Positions 17,378-27,116 are shown, numbered from the stretch's first letter. The stretch is 64,000 nt of DNA from Gammaproteobacteria bacterium (GCA_013289615.1 JABCZO010000004.1:62001-126000); one strand, 5' to 3'. Notes: generated from the sequence alone by a model not told the origin. A program made the numbers and translations.

Positions 17378-18703
17378 CTACAGCTCGCGCAAGCCGGCGG
17401 TGACCGGCAGGCGCGCCGCGCGCAATGCCGGAAACAGGCCGCCGATCAGCCCGATCGCCAGCGCCCACTTAAGCCCCGTCCACAGTACCGGCGGGGACAC
17501 CTGAAACGCGAACACCACCTGGGTGAAGTTCTGTCCCAGCGTGGAGACCGTGTAGTGGTTGAATATCACCCAGGTCAGTGCCGCTCCGAGCAGCCCGCCC
17601 GCGAGCGCCAGCAGCATGGTCTCCAGCAGCACCGAGAAGATCACCGGCAGCGCACGAAAGCCTATCGCCCGCAGCGTCGCGATCTCACGGCTGCGCGTGG
17701 CCACCGCCGCGTACATGGTGTTGAGCGCGCCGAACACCGCGCCGATCGCCATGATCGAGGCGATGGTGATGCCCAGGATGCGGATCAGTTTCGATAGCGC
17801 GGCCGACTGGTCGGTGTAGTAGCTGCGCGTGGTCTTGGCATCCACCGTCAGCCGCGGATCACTGGCCAGCGCGGCCTTGAACGCATCGAAGGCATCCGCG
17901 CCGGTCAATCGCACCGTCACCGCGGCGGTACTGCTGCCGCGCCGGTAGGTGGCGGCCATCACGTCGGTGTCGGCCCACAGCTCCGAGTTGTGTGCATCGC
18001 CCGAGTCGAACGCACCCACCACGGTCCAGGTCTGGCCGTTGAGATTGAGCGTTGAGCCCAGCTCGAGCCCTGCGAACTGCTCGCGTGCGCCCTTGCCGAC
18101 GATCATCTCGCGCAGCCCGAGCCCGAATTTGCGACCGGCGATGATGCGCACGTTGGGGCGCAGGCTCCAGGCACGCTCGCCGATGCCGCGGATCTCCACG
18201 TTGGCATCCAGCCCGCTGCTCTTCTTCGGCAGCGATGCCACCAGCACCAGCTCGGGCGAGGCGATCGGCTGGCCGTGCGCGTCGCGCAGCACCTGCGGCG
18301 CCTGCGCCACCAGATTGGCGCTGTCGTGATCGAGCACCGAGTTGATCTCGGTCTGCGAACCCGCGCGCAGCACGATCGCCGTGTCATCGGTGCCGCCCTG
18401 CTGCAAGGCCGCCTCGAAGCCGGCGGCCATCGCCAGCAGCGCCACCAGCACCGCGACCACGCCGGCGATGCCCACCACCACCACCGAGGAGGCACCCAGA
18501 CGCTGCGGGATCGTCGCCAGTCCGACCTCGGTGACCGACCAGGCCTGATGCCCGATGCGCGTCGCCAGCGTCCACAGCACCGCCAGCAGCAGCACGGCCA
18601 GCAGCAGCCACCACGGCGAGAGCACCAGCAGCGCCAGTGCCACCGCGGCGATGATCAGGCTGGCGATGAGCGATCCGAAGCGGCGCAGGCGTGACTCTCG
18701 CAT
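17378..18703 (-). CDS. ABC transporter permease, FtsX/MacB superfamily (distal)
   Basis: A 441-residue membrane protein. Two close hydrophobic helices lie at the N-terminus (about 10-45), then a third that begins the FtsX-like unit (SSVVVVGIAGVVAVLVALLAMAAGFEAAL, about 72-100). A periplasmic MacB-PCD-like domain follows, then three C-terminal helices starting at about 310. The extra N-terminal helix pair distinguishes it from the neighbouring permease. It is the last gene of a four-gene unit. Family knowledge suggests export or membrane extraction of a hydrophobic substrate; the substrate is unknown. Confidence 0.82.
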   Translation of the reverse strand: MRESRLRRFGSLIASLIIAAVALALLVLSPWWLLLAVLLLAVLWTLATRIGHQAWSVTEVGLATIPQRLGASSVVVVGIAGVVAVLVALLAMAAGFEAALQQGGTDDTAIVLRAGSQTEINSVLDHDSANLVAQAPQVLRDAHGQPIASPELVLVASLPKKSSGLDANVEIRGIGERAWSLRPNVRIIAGRKFGLGLREMIVGKGAREQFAGLELGSTLNLNGQTWTVVGAFDSGDAHNSELWADTDVMAATYRRGSSTAAVTVRLTGADAFDAFKAALASDPRLTVDAKTTRSYYTDQSAALSKLIRILGITIASIMAIGAVFGALNTMYAAVATRSREIATLRAIGFRALPVIFSVLLETMLLALAGGLLGAALTWVIFNHYTVSTLGQNFTQVVFAFQVSPPVLWTGLKWALAIGLIGGLFPALRAARLPVTAGLREL

Positions 18704-18715
18704 CGCGGCTTGCCG

Positions 18716-19879
18716 CTAGCGCCCGGCCAGCGCATCGACGATGCGCAGACGCATGCCGCGGCGCGCCGGCAGCGCACCGACGATCAGGCCGATCAGCACC
18801 ATCAATCCAAGCCCGCGCAGCCAGATACTCGCGCCGACCCGGGTCATCGGCACCGCCGTACCCACCGCAGCGCGCACCGCATCGACCACTAGACCTGAGA
18901 GCACCAGCCCGATCGCGCCGCCGAGCAGAACCAGCAACACCGATTCGGCCAGCAGCAGGCCCAGTACGCTCTGATTGGAGAAGCCGATGGTCTTCAACAC
19001 CGCCAGCTCCGGAATGCGCTCGCGTACCGCCTGCGCCATGGTGTTGCCGGTCAGCAGTATCAGCGTGAAGAACACCGCGCCCATGATCGAGCCGACGATC
19101 AGGCCGATGTCGCCGTACTGGCTGACAAACGCCGCATTGAAGGCCTGCTCGGTCTGCGTTTTGGTCTCGTGATCCGAATTGGTGGACAGCGCATCGACCG
19201 CGCTGGCGACCTGCTGCGCGAGCTTGCGATCGCTCACCTGCGTGATGTACCAGCCGACAGTGCCGTTGCCGAAGGCGCGTGCCTCGTCAAAATAATCCCA
19301 GTTGAAGAACAGCACGCTCTCCTCGGCCTTCAGCTTGGGATTGGTAGCCCGGAAGATGCCCACCAGGTCGAAGGTCCAGGCGTTGGCACCGCCCTTCTGC
19401 GGGAAGATGGTCGCCTGCAGCGGTATCTTGTCGCCCAGCTTCCAGTTGAACTTTTTGGCGAGGCCTTCCCCGACCACCGCGCCGGTGCGGGTATTTCGAA
19501 ACGCGGTGCGCTCGGCCGGCGACAGCTGCCACTCCGGGTACAGATCGAAGAAATTGTCGGCCACCGCCTCGTTGGCGAAGAAATTCTTTGGATCCTGGTA
19601 GATGCCGCCGAACCAGTTGGCGTAGGTGACCTTCGCCACCCCGGGCAGCGCCTCGATGCCCGACAGCAGGCTCTTGGGCAGCGACAGCGTGAAGCTGATC
19701 TTCGATACCGTGACCAGCCGATCGACCCCGGCGATGCTGCTGGCGGCATTGGCAAAGGCGCTGCGCACCGAGTCGAGCAGGCCGAACAGCAGGAACGCCG
19801 CCAGCACCGACAACAGCGTGAAGATGGTTCGGGTCTTGCGCCGGAACATCGCGCTCCAGATCAGCCGCAGATACTTCAC
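18716..19879 (-). CDS. ABC transporter permease, FtsX/MacB superfamily (proximal)
   Basis: A 387-residue membrane protein. It has one N-terminal helix (TIFTLLSVLAAFLLFGLLDSV, about 18-38), a periplasmic domain of roughly 220 residues, and three C-terminal helices (about 265-285, 315-340 and 355-375). It overlaps the ATPase gene by 4 nt and is 12 nt before the second permease gene, so two different permeases probably form a heterodimer with one ATPase, as in LolCDE or DevBCA-like systems. Confidence 0.85.
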   Translation of the reverse strand: MKYLRLIWSAMFRRKTRTIFTLLSVLAAFLLFGLLDSVRSAFANAASSIAGVDRLVTVSKISFTLSLPKSLLSGIEALPGVAKVTYANWFGGIYQDPKNFFANEAVADNFFDLYPEWQLSPAERTAFRNTRTGAVVGEGLAKKFNWKLGDKIPLQATIFPQKGGANAWTFDLVGIFRATNPKLKAEESVLFFNWDYFDEARAFGNGTVGWYITQVSDRKLAQQVASAVDALSTNSDHETKTQTEQAFNAAFVSQYGDIGLIVGSIMGAVFFTLILLTGNTMAQAVRERIPELAVLKTIGFSNQSVLGLLLAESVLLVLLGGAIGLVLSGLVVDAVRAAVGTAVPMTRVGASIWLRGLGLMVLIGLIVGALPARRGMRLRIVDALAGR

Positions 19880-20571
19880 GACGCCGCCTGCTGCAGCTGC
19901 TCCGCCAGGCTGCCCTTGTCCAGGTGCAGCGTGTGCTTGGCGAATTCAGCCGCCTTCGGGTCATGCGTCACCATGATGATGGTCTTGCCATGATCGCGGT
20001 TGAGCTGCTGCAGCAGCGTCAGCACTTCTGCGGCCGATTGCCGGTCCAGGTCGCCGGTGGGCTCATCGCACATCAGCAGCGTCGGATCGGAAACGAAGGC
20101 GCGCGCGATCGCCACGCGTTGCTGCTGGCCGCCCGACAGCTCGCTCGGCTTGTGCGCGGCCCGATCCGCCAGTCCGACCAGCTCGAGCGCGACCGCGGCG
20201 TTGCGCTTGCGCTGCGCTGCCGACAGGCGCGTCAGCAGCAGTGGCAGCTCGACGTTCCTGCGCGCCGAGAGCATCGGCAGCAGGTTGTAGAACTGAAACA
20301 CGAAGCCGACGTTCGAGGCGCGCCACCTGGCCAGGGCGCCCTCCGACAGCCGATCGATGCGCTTGCCGCCAATGGTGATGCTGCCGTCGGTCGGCGAGTC
20401 GAGGCCGCCGATCAGGTTCAGCAGCGTCGTCTTGCCCGAACCCGAGGGCCCCATCAGCGCCATGAAATCGCCCTGCTCGATATCCAGTTGCACGTGGTGC
20501 AGCACCTCGATCTTCTGCCTGCCGCGCTCGTAGATCTTGCTCAGGTTCTGTAGTTCGACCAACGCGCCCAT
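19876..20571 (-). CDS. ABC transporter ATP-binding protein, MacB/LolD class
   Basis: A 231-residue ATPase with Walker [10 protein letters not shown] (about 41), a Q-loop [22 protein letters not shown], signature LSGGQQQR, Walker [13 protein letters not shown] and switch His in VTHD. The start is ATG 20569-20571, 7 nt downstream of the adaptor gene; the frame is open further upstream inside that gene. It energises the two permeases encoded downstream. Confidence 0.92.
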   Translation of the reverse strand: MGALVELQNLSKIYERGRQKIEVLHHVQLDIEQGDFMALMGPSGSGKTTLLNLIGGLDSPTDGSITIGGKRIDRLSEGALARWRASNVGFVFQFYNLLPMLSARRNVELPLLLTRLSAAQRKRNAAVALELVGLADRAAHKPSELSGGQQQRVAIARAFVSDPTLLMCDEPTGDLDRQSAAEVLTLLQQLNRDHGKTIIMVTHDPKAAEFAKHTLHLDKGSLAEQLQQAAS

Positions 20572-20578
20572 ACGTGCC

Positions 20579-21871
20579 TCACTGTTTACTGATGACGATC
20601 GCCGCACCGTCGTTCATCGGCTGCGGCGGGCTGCGTACCAGCTGGGTACCGGCCGCCAGGCCCTCGACCAGCCGCAGATCCCCGAAACTCTGCCTCGGGC
20701 TGACCGACCGCGCGCGCGCATGGCCACTATCGATGACGAATACGACGCTTTTACCATCGCGCTCGACGATCGCCGCCGCCGGCACCAGTACCCCGTGCGT
20801 CGCAGCGGCTGCGCCGGCGCCGGCGCCGGCGCCCGCGCCCGCGCCCGCGCCCGCAGCGGACGCATTTCGATCGGTAGCGGCCTCCAGGAACGACACCCGC
20901 ACGCCCATGTCGGGCAGGATACGAGGATCCTTCTGCTCGATCGCGACCCGCACCTTGACCGTGGCCTTGCTTCGATCCGCGGTTGGAATGATCGCAATCA
21001 CGTGCGCCGGAATGGTCCAGTCCGGATAGGCGTCGAGCACCGCCTGCGCGCTCTGCGCCGGCTGCACCCGGTGAATATAGGCCTCATTGACGTCGACCTC
21101 GATTTCCAGCGAGTCCATGTCGACGATCGTGCCGACGCCGGTGCGCGTAAAGCCGCCGCCGGCCGAGATCGGCGAGATGATCTCGCCCGCCTGTGCGGCC
21201 TTGGCGACGATGACGCCGGAAAACGGCGCGCGTATGGTGGTGTAATCGAGCTGCACCTGTGCGCCGCGCAGCGTCGCCTCGGCCAGCTGCGCCTGCTTGC
21301 GCTGCGACTCGACCTGCGCGGTAAGGGTCGCCACTTGCGTGCGTGAGGTCTCGAGCGCCTGTTGCGACACCAGCTTGCGATCGATCAGGTCCTCGTTGCG
21401 CTGGTTGTCGCGCCGCGCCTGCTCGAGTTGCGCCTGGTATTGCACCAGCAGCGCGCGCGCCGCCATCAGCTGTGCCTGCGCCTGCGACCAGCTGGCCTTC
21501 TGCGCCGAATTGTCCAGCTGCGCCAGGATCTGGCCGGCCGTCACGTGTTCGCCTTCCTCGATCAGCACCGCAGTGAGCGCGCCGGTGATCTGGGCCGATA
21601 CGGTGGCTTCCCGGCGCGCAGTGACATAGCCGGTGGCCTGCAAAATGGCGCTCGGGCCGCCGCCGGCGCTCGGCGCCAGCGCGCTCGCGCTGTCCACTTC
21701 AAAGCGCGGCGCATGCAGCAGCAGGTAGGCAGCGAGCGCTGCGGCCGCCAGGCCCAGCAGCACGATCAGCGCGGCCAGGCGCCAGCCGCGCCAAGGGCTT
21801 GCACCGTGCTCGCCAGCGTCGCGATCGATGCGCAGCTCCTGCAGCAGCCTGCTCTTGTCGGACTCGCCGGC
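20579..21871 (-). CDS. HlyD/MFP-family periplasmic adaptor of an ABC efflux system
   Basis: A 430-residue membrane-fusion protein. A cytoplasmic N-terminus is followed by one transmembrane helix (LAALIVLLGLAAAALAAYLLL, about 32-52) and a barrel-sandwich/lipoyl half. A long coiled-coil hairpin covers about 125-220, followed by the second lipoyl half (TIRAPFSGVIVAKAAQAGE) and a beta-barrel. An (Ala-Gly)n linker made by a DNA hexamer repeat lies near 335-350. I use TTG 21869-21871 because GGGAG lies six nt before it; an ATG at 21925 is an alternative. It heads the adaptor-ATPase-permease-permease operon. No TolC homologue is nearby, so a shared outer-membrane channel is likely. Confidence 0.86.
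   Translation of the reverse strand, partial: AGESDKSRLLQELRIDRDAGEHGASPWRGWRLAALIVLLGLAAAALAAYLLLHAPRFEVDSASALAPSAGGGPSAILQATGYVTARREATVSAQITGALTAVLIEEGEHVTAGQILAQLDNSAQKASWSQAQAQLMAARALLVQYQAQLEQARRDNQRNEDLIDRKLVSQQALETSRTQVATLTAQVESQRKQAQLAEATLRGAQVQLDYTTIRAPFSGVIVAKAAQAGEIISPISAGGGFTRTGVGTIVDMDSLEIEVDVNEAYIHRVQPAQSAQAVLDAYPDWTIPAHVIAIIPTADRSKATVKVRVAIEQKDPRILPDMGVRVSFLEAATDRNASAAGAGAGAGAGAGAGAAAATHGVLVPAAAIVERDGKSVVFVIDSGHARARSVSPRQSFGDLRLVEGLAAGTQLVRSPPQPMNDGAAIVISKQ
20811..20852. repeat. Hexanucleotide repeat in the adaptor gene
   Basis: Seven consecutive in-frame hexamers (GCGCCG, then GCGCCC) on the plus strand encode an Ala-Gly repeat of the adaptor protein on the minus strand. Because the period is a multiple of three, slippage would change linker length without a frameshift. 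Confidence 0.9.
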
Positions 21872-22079
21872 CAATGACCACTCCCAAAACTTTGGCGATG
21901 CGAACGCGGGCCGCACATAGAACATCCGGCCGCCGGAAAAATCAACCGCGCGCCTGCCCCAGCCCGGTGGCGCCCTAACGTAGAAGCAGGCCTTGATGCA
22001 AGCTTGTATTCGCGGCGCAGCGGTTTAAGCTCGCGCGCTTCACCACGCTCACGCCGCCATCGACGCCTGCCCGCCGTTC

Positions 22080-25000
22080 ATGCCAACCCTGCTGCACCCA
22101 CCGCTGCCCTTCGCTGCCGCTTCGCCCTGGCGCTGGAGCGGATTGCACGGCAGCGCACGCGCCCTGGCACTGGCCGAGGCGGTCAGCAGCGATAAGCGCC
22201 CGTGGGTATTCGTTGCCGCCGACACGCGCGAGCTGGAGCGACTGGCCGAGGAACTGCGCTTCTTTGGCGGCGCGGCGCTCGAGATCCTGACGCTGCCGGA
22301 CTGGGAAGTGCTGCCGTACGACATATTCTCCCCGCATCCGGATATCGTCTCGCAGCGGCTGCGAACGCTGTCGCGCCTGCCGCAGCTGGCGCGCGGCATC
22401 CTGCTGCTGAGCGTCGACAGCCTGCTGACGCGCCTGCCGCCAGTCAGCTACGTACAGGCACGCAGCTTCGAGCTCAAGACCGGCGCGCCGCTCGCCATTG
22501 AGCCACTGCGGCTGCAACTGGCCTCGGCCGGCTATGCCAGTGTCAGCCAGGTCACCAGCCCGGGCGAATTCGCATTGCGCGGCTCGCTGTTCGACGTGTT
22601 TCCGATGGGGATCGAACAGCCGGTGCGCGTGGATCTGCTGGACGATCGCATCGACTCGATCCGCCGTTTCGATCCCGACACGCAGCGCTCGCTCCAGAGC
22701 ATCGAGCAACTGCGATTGCTGCCGGCACGCGAACTGCCGCTCGATGCCGAGGCAGTCAGGGCATTCAGGCGCCGCTACCGCGCACGCTTCGAGGGCGATG
22801 TGACGCGCATGCCGATCTATCGTGGGGTCAGCGAAGGCATCGCGCCGCCCGGGATCGAGTTCTACCTGCCACTGTTCTTTGAAAGCACGGCACAGATCAC
22901 CGATTACCTGCCGCCCCAGCTGGTGGTGGCCAGCGACTGCGATATTGGCGCTGCACTCGAACAGGCCTGGCAGGGCATCGGTGCGCGCTACGAGGACCGG
23001 CGCCACGATATCGAGCGACCGCTGCTGCCGCCGGCCGAGGCGTTCATCGAGCCGGCCGCGCTCGCCGGTGCGCTCGCGGCCCACGCCAGCGTGCGCATCG
23101 AGCGCTTTGCCGGCGTCGAGCTTGCGCCGTCGCCGTACTCGCACGATTTTCACAGCACCGCCCCGCCCGAGTTGCGGCTCGATGCACGCGCCGCCCACCC
23201 GCTCGCGCCGCTGACCACATTCCTCGGCAGCTACCCCGGGCGCGTATTGATCGCCGCCGACTCTCCCGGGCGGCGCGAAGTCATCGTCGAGATGCTCAGC
23301 GCCCATGGCCGCCGTCCGCGCGGGCTGCAGTCCTGGGAGCAGTTCGCCTCCGGCGATGCGCTGCTGGCGATCTGCGTCGCCGAGGACGTCGCCGGTCTGG
23401 CGCTGTCGCAGCCGCCGCTGCTGCTGCTCGGCGAATCGCAGCTGTTCGGCACCCGCGCGCGCCAGGAGCGGCGGCGGCGGCGCAGCGCGCTGGCGGATCC
23501 GGCCGCCATCCTGCGCGATCTGCAGAGCCTGGAGCCGGGGGCTCCGGTGGTGCACGAGACCTACGGTGTCGGGCGCTACGTCGGCCTGCAGCTGATGGAA
23601 ATCGGCGACCAGAGCGGCGAATTCCTGGCGCTCGAATATCGCGACGGCGATCGCGTCTACGTGCCGGTGCACGCGCTGCATCTGGTGAACCGCTACACCG
23701 GCGGTGCGCCCGAGAGTGCACCGCTGCACAAGCTCGGTACCGACCAGTGGGCGCGCGCGCGCCGTCGCGCCGCCGAGGCGGTGCGCGACGTCGCCGCCGA
23801 GCTGCTCGACCTGCACGCACGCCGCGCGGCGCATCAGGCGGCACCGCTGAATGCCGGCGAGCTCGAGTACCAGAGCTTTGCCAACGGCTTTCCGTTCGAG
23901 GAGACCGCCGATCAGGCCGAGGCGGTGCGCCAGGTGCTCAAGGACATGCAGGGCACCAAGCCGATGGATCGCGTGGTGTGCGGCGACGTCGGCTTTGGCA
24001 AGACCGAGGTGGCGATGCGCGCCGCCTTCGTCGCCGTGCAGTCCGGCCGCCAGGTCGCCGTGCTGGTGCCGACCACGCTGCTGGCGCAGCAGCACGTGCA
24101 GAGCTTTCGCGACCGATTCGCCGACTGGCCGGTACGCATCGAGGTGCTGTCGCGGTTTCGCTCCGGCGGTGAGAGCGCCGCGGTGCTCGAAGGGCTACAG
24201 CGCGGCACCGTCGACATCGTGATCGCCACGCACCGGCTGCTGCATGCCGATGCCCGCTTTCGCAATCTCGGCCTGGTCATCATCGATGAGGAACATCGAT
24301 TCGGGGTGCGCGACAAGGAGCGGCTGAAGACCCTGCGCGCCGAGGTGCACGTGCTGACACTGACCGCGACACCGATCCCGCGCACCCTCAACATGGCGCT
24401 CGGCGGCCTGCGCGAGCTGTCGCTGATCACGACCCCTCCTGCGGGGCGCCTGACCATCAAGACCTTCATCACCGAATGGCACGCGGCGACGCTGCGCGAA
24501 GCGGTGCTGCGCGAGCTGCGCCGCGGCGGCCAGGTCTATTTCGTGCACAACGAGGTGCAGAGCATCGAGAAGATCGCCGCCGAGCTCGCGGCGCTGGTGC
24601 CGGAGGCGAGCGTGCGCATCGGTCATGGCCAGATGCGCGAACGCGAGCTCGAGCAGCTGATGGTCGACTTCTACCATCGACGCTTCGACCTGCTGGTGTG
24701 CACCACCATCATCGAGAGCGGCATCGACGTGCCGAGCGCCAACACCATCCTGATCAATCGCGCCGACCGGCTCGGCCTGGCGCAGCTGCACCAGCTGCGC
24801 GGCCGCGTCGGTCGCTCGCACCATCGCGCCTATGCTTACCTGCTGGTGCCATCGCGCAAGGCGCTGAGCGGCGATGCGGCCAAGCGCCTGGAGGCGATCG
24901 AGTCGCTCGAGGATCTCGGCGCCGGTTTTGTGCTCGCCACGCACGACCTGGAAATACGCGGCGCCGGCGAATTCCTCGGCGAAGCGCAGAGCGGCGAACT

Positions 25001-25541
25001 CAGCGAGGTCGGCCTGAGCATGTACCTGGACATGCTCGAGCACGCGGTGCAGGCGATGCGCGCCGGCCGCGAACCGGCGCTCGAGCGGCCGCTGGCTGCG
25101 AGCAGCGACATCGAGCTGCATGTGCCGGCGCTGCTGCCGCAGGATTACGTGCCGGATGTGCACCTGCGCCTGGCGCTGTATCAGCGTATCGCCGCCGCTG
25201 ACGCCAGCGTGCTGCAGGACATGACTGCCGAGCTGATCGACCGCTTCGGCGCGCTGCCGGAAGCTGCGCACAACCTACTGCGCCTGGCCGCGCTGCGCCT
25301 CGACGCACGCACGCTCGGACTGCGCCGCCTTGACCTCGGGCCGGCCGGCGGCAGCGTGCAGTTCGAGGAAGACAATCGCGTCGACACCGCACGTGCGCTC
25401 GCGCTGGTGCAGCGTCCGGGCAGTGAGTACCGGCTCGAAGGGCCGTTGAAACTGCGCATCACGCGCGCGCTGGCGAAGCCCGAGCAGCGCTTCGAATATG
25501 CGCAGCGCCTGCTGCAGTGGCTCGCCGGAGTCGAGCCATGA
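22080..25541 (+). CDS. mfd: Transcription-repair coupling factor
   Basis: An ATP-dependent translocase that removes RNA polymerase stalled at lesions and recruits UvrA. At 1153 aa it matches the family (E. coli 1148). It has the N-terminal UvrB-homology region, the RNA-polymerase-interaction (CarD-like) domain at about 490-560 (GAPVVHETYGVGRYVGL), and a helicase core. The core has Walker A GDVGFGKTE (about 637), DEEH (about 737) and TATPIPRTL (about 763). The TRG motif region and a C-terminal regulatory domain follow. It is divergent from the efflux operon, with 208 nt between. Confidence 0.97.
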   Translation: MPTLLHPPLPFAAASPWRWSGLHGSARALALAEAVSSDKRPWVFVAADTRELERLAEELRFFGGAALEILTLPDWEVLPYDIFSPHPDIVSQRLRTLSRLPQLARGILLLSVDSLLTRLPPVSYVQARSFELKTGAPLAIEPLRLQLASAGYASVSQVTSPGEFALRGSLFDVFPMGIEQPVRVDLLDDRIDSIRRFDPDTQRSLQSIEQLRLLPARELPLDAEAVRAFRRRYRARFEGDVTRMPIYRGVSEGIAPPGIEFYLPLFFESTAQITDYLPPQLVVASDCDIGAALEQAWQGIGARYEDRRHDIERPLLPPAEAFIEPAALAGALAAHASVRIERFAGVELAPSPYSHDFHSTAPPELRLDARAAHPLAPLTTFLGSYPGRVLIAADSPGRREVIVEMLSAHGRRPRGLQSWEQFASGDALLAICVAEDVAGLALSQPPLLLLGESQLFGTRARQERRRRRSALADPAAILRDLQSLEPGAPVVHETYGVGRYVGLQLMEIGDQSGEFLALEYRDGDRVYVPVHALHLVNRYTGGAPESAPLHKLGTDQWARARRRAAEAVRDVAAELLDLHARRAAHQAAPLNAGELEYQSFANGFPFEETADQAEAVRQVLKDMQGTKPMDRVVCGDVGFGKTEVAMRAAFVAVQSGRQVAVLVPTTLLAQQHVQSFRDRFADWPVRIEVLSRFRSGGESAAVLEGLQRGTVDIVIATHRLLHADARFRNLGLVIIDEEHRFGVRDKERLKTLRAEVHVLTLTATPIPRTLNMALGGLRELSLITTPPAGRLTIKTFITEWHAATLREAVLRELRRGGQVYFVHNEVQSIEKIAAELAALVPEASVRIGHGQMRERELEQLMVDFYHRRFDLLVCTTIIESGIDVPSANTILINRADRLGLAQLHQLRGRVGRSHHRAYAYLLVPSRKALSGDAAKRLEAIESLEDLGAGFVLATHDLEIRGAGEFLGEAQSGELSEVGLSMYLDMLEHAVQAMRAGREPALERPLAASSDIELHVPALLPQDYVPDVHLRLALYQRIAAADASVLQDMTAELIDRFGALPEAAHNLLRLAALRLDARTLGLRRLDLGPAGGSVQFEEDNRVDTARALALVQRPGSEYRLEGPLKLRITRALAKPEQRFEYAQRLLQWLAGVEP

Positions 25542-25573
25542 GGGCGCCGGCCCCTGCTAGGATAGGCGGCACG

Positions 25574-26215
25574 ATGAACCCCGCTGCGCCAGACTGTGCT
25601 TTTGCGACCGACGACCACCGTGGCCATCGCAAGCGCCGGGCCGCCGTCACGGGCGCGCTGCTCGCGCTGCTGACGCTGGCACCGCTGGCACCGCGGGCAC
25701 AGCAGAGCCCCGCCACCTCCTACGGCGTGGAAGTGATCGTGTTTCGCGTCTCCGGCGCGCCGTCCGATGAGGACTGGGACGCGGTGCCGCCGGGGCGAGG
25801 ATTTGGCAGCAGCGCCGCTCGCGGTGGCGGCAGCCCGCAGGTGCTGCGGGTGCTTCCGCCGAGCGACTATCGTCTGGGCGCGCTCGAGGCTTCCCTTAAG
25901 GCCAGCGGTGCCTGGCGCTCGGTGGCCCATGCCGCCTGGGTGCAGACCGCGGCGAACTGGGGCACGCATGCGGGCATTTCGCTCTCGGACGTCGGCATCA
26001 ATGTGCCGGGCCTGAGCGGCATGGTGTATCTGGAGCGCGCACCGATCTATCTGCATCTCGGCTTCGACGTGCGCCTGAGCGCCGGCGCCAGCTACGCCAT
26101 CAGGGAAATGCGCAGCGTGCGCTATAACGACCGGCAGTACTTCGATCACCCCGCCTTCGGCATCATCGCCGTGGTGACGCCGATCAAGCGCGGTGAGGCT
26201 GCCCCGACACCCTAG
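25574..26215 (+). CDS. csiV: CsiV family periplasmic protein
   Basis: A 213-residue exported protein. A basic N-terminus and a hydrophobic core (AVTGALLALLTLAPLAPRAQ) form the signal peptide. The mature part starts with YGVEVIVFR, the hallmark of CsiV, a peptidoglycan-binding periplasmic protein named from Vibrio cholerae and typically encoded just after mfd. The C-terminal GISLSDVGINVPGLSGMVYLERAPIYLHLGF-like region is beta-rich. I use ATG 25574; ATG 25538, overlapping the mfd stop as ATGA, would add 12 residues. Its TAG stop is shared on the opposite strand with the convergent MAPEG gene. Confidence 0.85.
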   Translation: MNPAAPDCAFATDDHRGHRKRRAAVTGALLALLTLAPLAPRAQQSPATSYGVEVIVFRVSGAPSDEDWDAVPPGRGFGSSAARGGGSPQVLRVLPPSDYRLGALEASLKASGAWRSVAHAAWVQTAANWGTHAGISLSDVGINVPGLSGMVYLERAPIYLHLGFDVRLSAGASYAIREMRSVRYNDRQYFDHPAFGIIAVVTPIKRGEAAPTP

Positions 26216-26583
26216 GCGCTGATCACGAACAATCCGATCACGCACAGCAACCCAAGGAACCACGCGATGCTGCGCAGCGTGGCCAGGTCGGCCAGGTAGC
26301 AGGCCAGGTGCGCGACGCGTGCGGCAATGAAGCCGATGGCCAGCAGGTTCGCACTGGCTTGCGGCCCACGCACCAGGTGTGCGATCAGCACCGCGGCGGC
26401 AAACAGCGGCAACGCCTCGAATGCATTCATCGAGGCCGCATTGGCACGGCGCCGATAGCCCTGCTGCTGCGCCAGCCAGGCGCGCGGGTCGCGGTTGTCG
26501 AAGGCGACGCCGGCTTTGGCAATCACCGTGGCCACGTAGGGCAGCAGGCCGGCGACCAGCACGCACCACAGCGCAACGCTCAT
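26212..26583 (-). CDS. MAPEG family membrane protein
   Basis: A 123-residue, four-helix membrane protein of the MAPEG superfamily (glutathione S-transferase/FLAP-like). The pattern RRANAASMNAFEALPLFAAAVLIAH (about 45-69) is the family core. It is followed by a helix with FIAARVAHLACYLADL and a C-terminal helix. The start is ATG 26581-26583, overlapping the DUF2147 stop by 4 nt; the frame is open further upstream inside that gene. Enzymatic activity is not known for this bacterial subgroup. It is the last gene of the 15-kb minus-strand block. Confidence 0.85.
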   Translation of the reverse strand: MSVALWCVLVAGLLPYVATVIAKAGVAFDNRDPRAWLAQQQGYRRRANAASMNAFEALPLFAAAVLIAHLVRGPQASANLLAIGFIAARVAHLACYLADLATLRSIAWFLGLLCVIGLFVISA

Positions 26584-27071
26584 CGCGGCCCCGGCGGCAG
26601 CGTCATCGAGCTGCCCAGATAGCGCGTCCACACCTGCGAGCGGCCCAGCAGCGCGAAACCGATGAAGCCGCGCACCTGCAGCCGGTCCTGATCGAGGCGC
26701 TCCAGGTGGCACTTGTAGGTGCGGCCGCTGTCGGGATCGTAGATCGTGCCCCCGGACCACTTGCCGCCGCCGTCGTATTTCATCGCCTGAAGGATGGTCT
26801 GCCCGAGCAGTGTCTGCGCGCGCCTGGCCTGATCCGGATTGTGCTGATCCAGGCGCTGCGGATCGTTGCCGCCGACGATCCGGCCCTGGTAGCTGCCATC
26901 AGCTGCGAGGCTGATCTGAATGATGCCGTCGCGCGGCTCGGTCAGCCAGTTACCCAGAATCTGCGATGCCGGATCATCGCCGGCTGCGGCCGGCGCCAGT
27001 GGCAGGCCGAGTGCGGCCAGCAGGCCCAGCGTGGCCAGCAGCATCGGCCGGCAACCCGAATTCGCATGCAT
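26580..27071 (-). CDS. DUF2147 family exported protein
   Basis: A 163-residue protein with a signal peptide (MLLATLGLLAALGLPLAPAAAG). The mature domain carries the DUF2147 landmarks: ILGNWLTEPRDGIIQI at the start, then GGKWSGGTIYDPDSGRTYKC, then LQVRGFIGFALLGRSQVWTR. The function of the family is unknown. ATG 27069-27071 is chosen over the in-frame ATG 27077 because GGGAG abuts the latter and is six nt from the former. It is 45 nt after the PAS-GGDEF gene and overlaps the MAPEG gene. Confidence 0.88.
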   Translation of the reverse strand: MHANSGCRPMLLATLGLLAALGLPLAPAAAGDDPASQILGNWLTEPRDGIIQISLAADGSYQGRIVGGNDPQRLDQHNPDQARRAQTLLGQTILQAMKYDGGGKWSGGTIYDPDSGRTYKCHLERLDQDRLQVRGFIGFALLGRSQVWTRYLGSSMTLPPGPR

Positions 27072-27116
27072 GAGCATCTCCCGGCCCTGCGGGCGCGGCC
27101 GCCAGTCTACGCCGCC

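Noticed and set aside
21975..24095. A 706-codon open frame on the minus strand opposite mfd
   Set aside because: mfd on the plus strand is fully supported by motifs and length. The antisense frame is Gln/Arg/His/Ala-rich with no domain and is explained by GC-rich codon structure.
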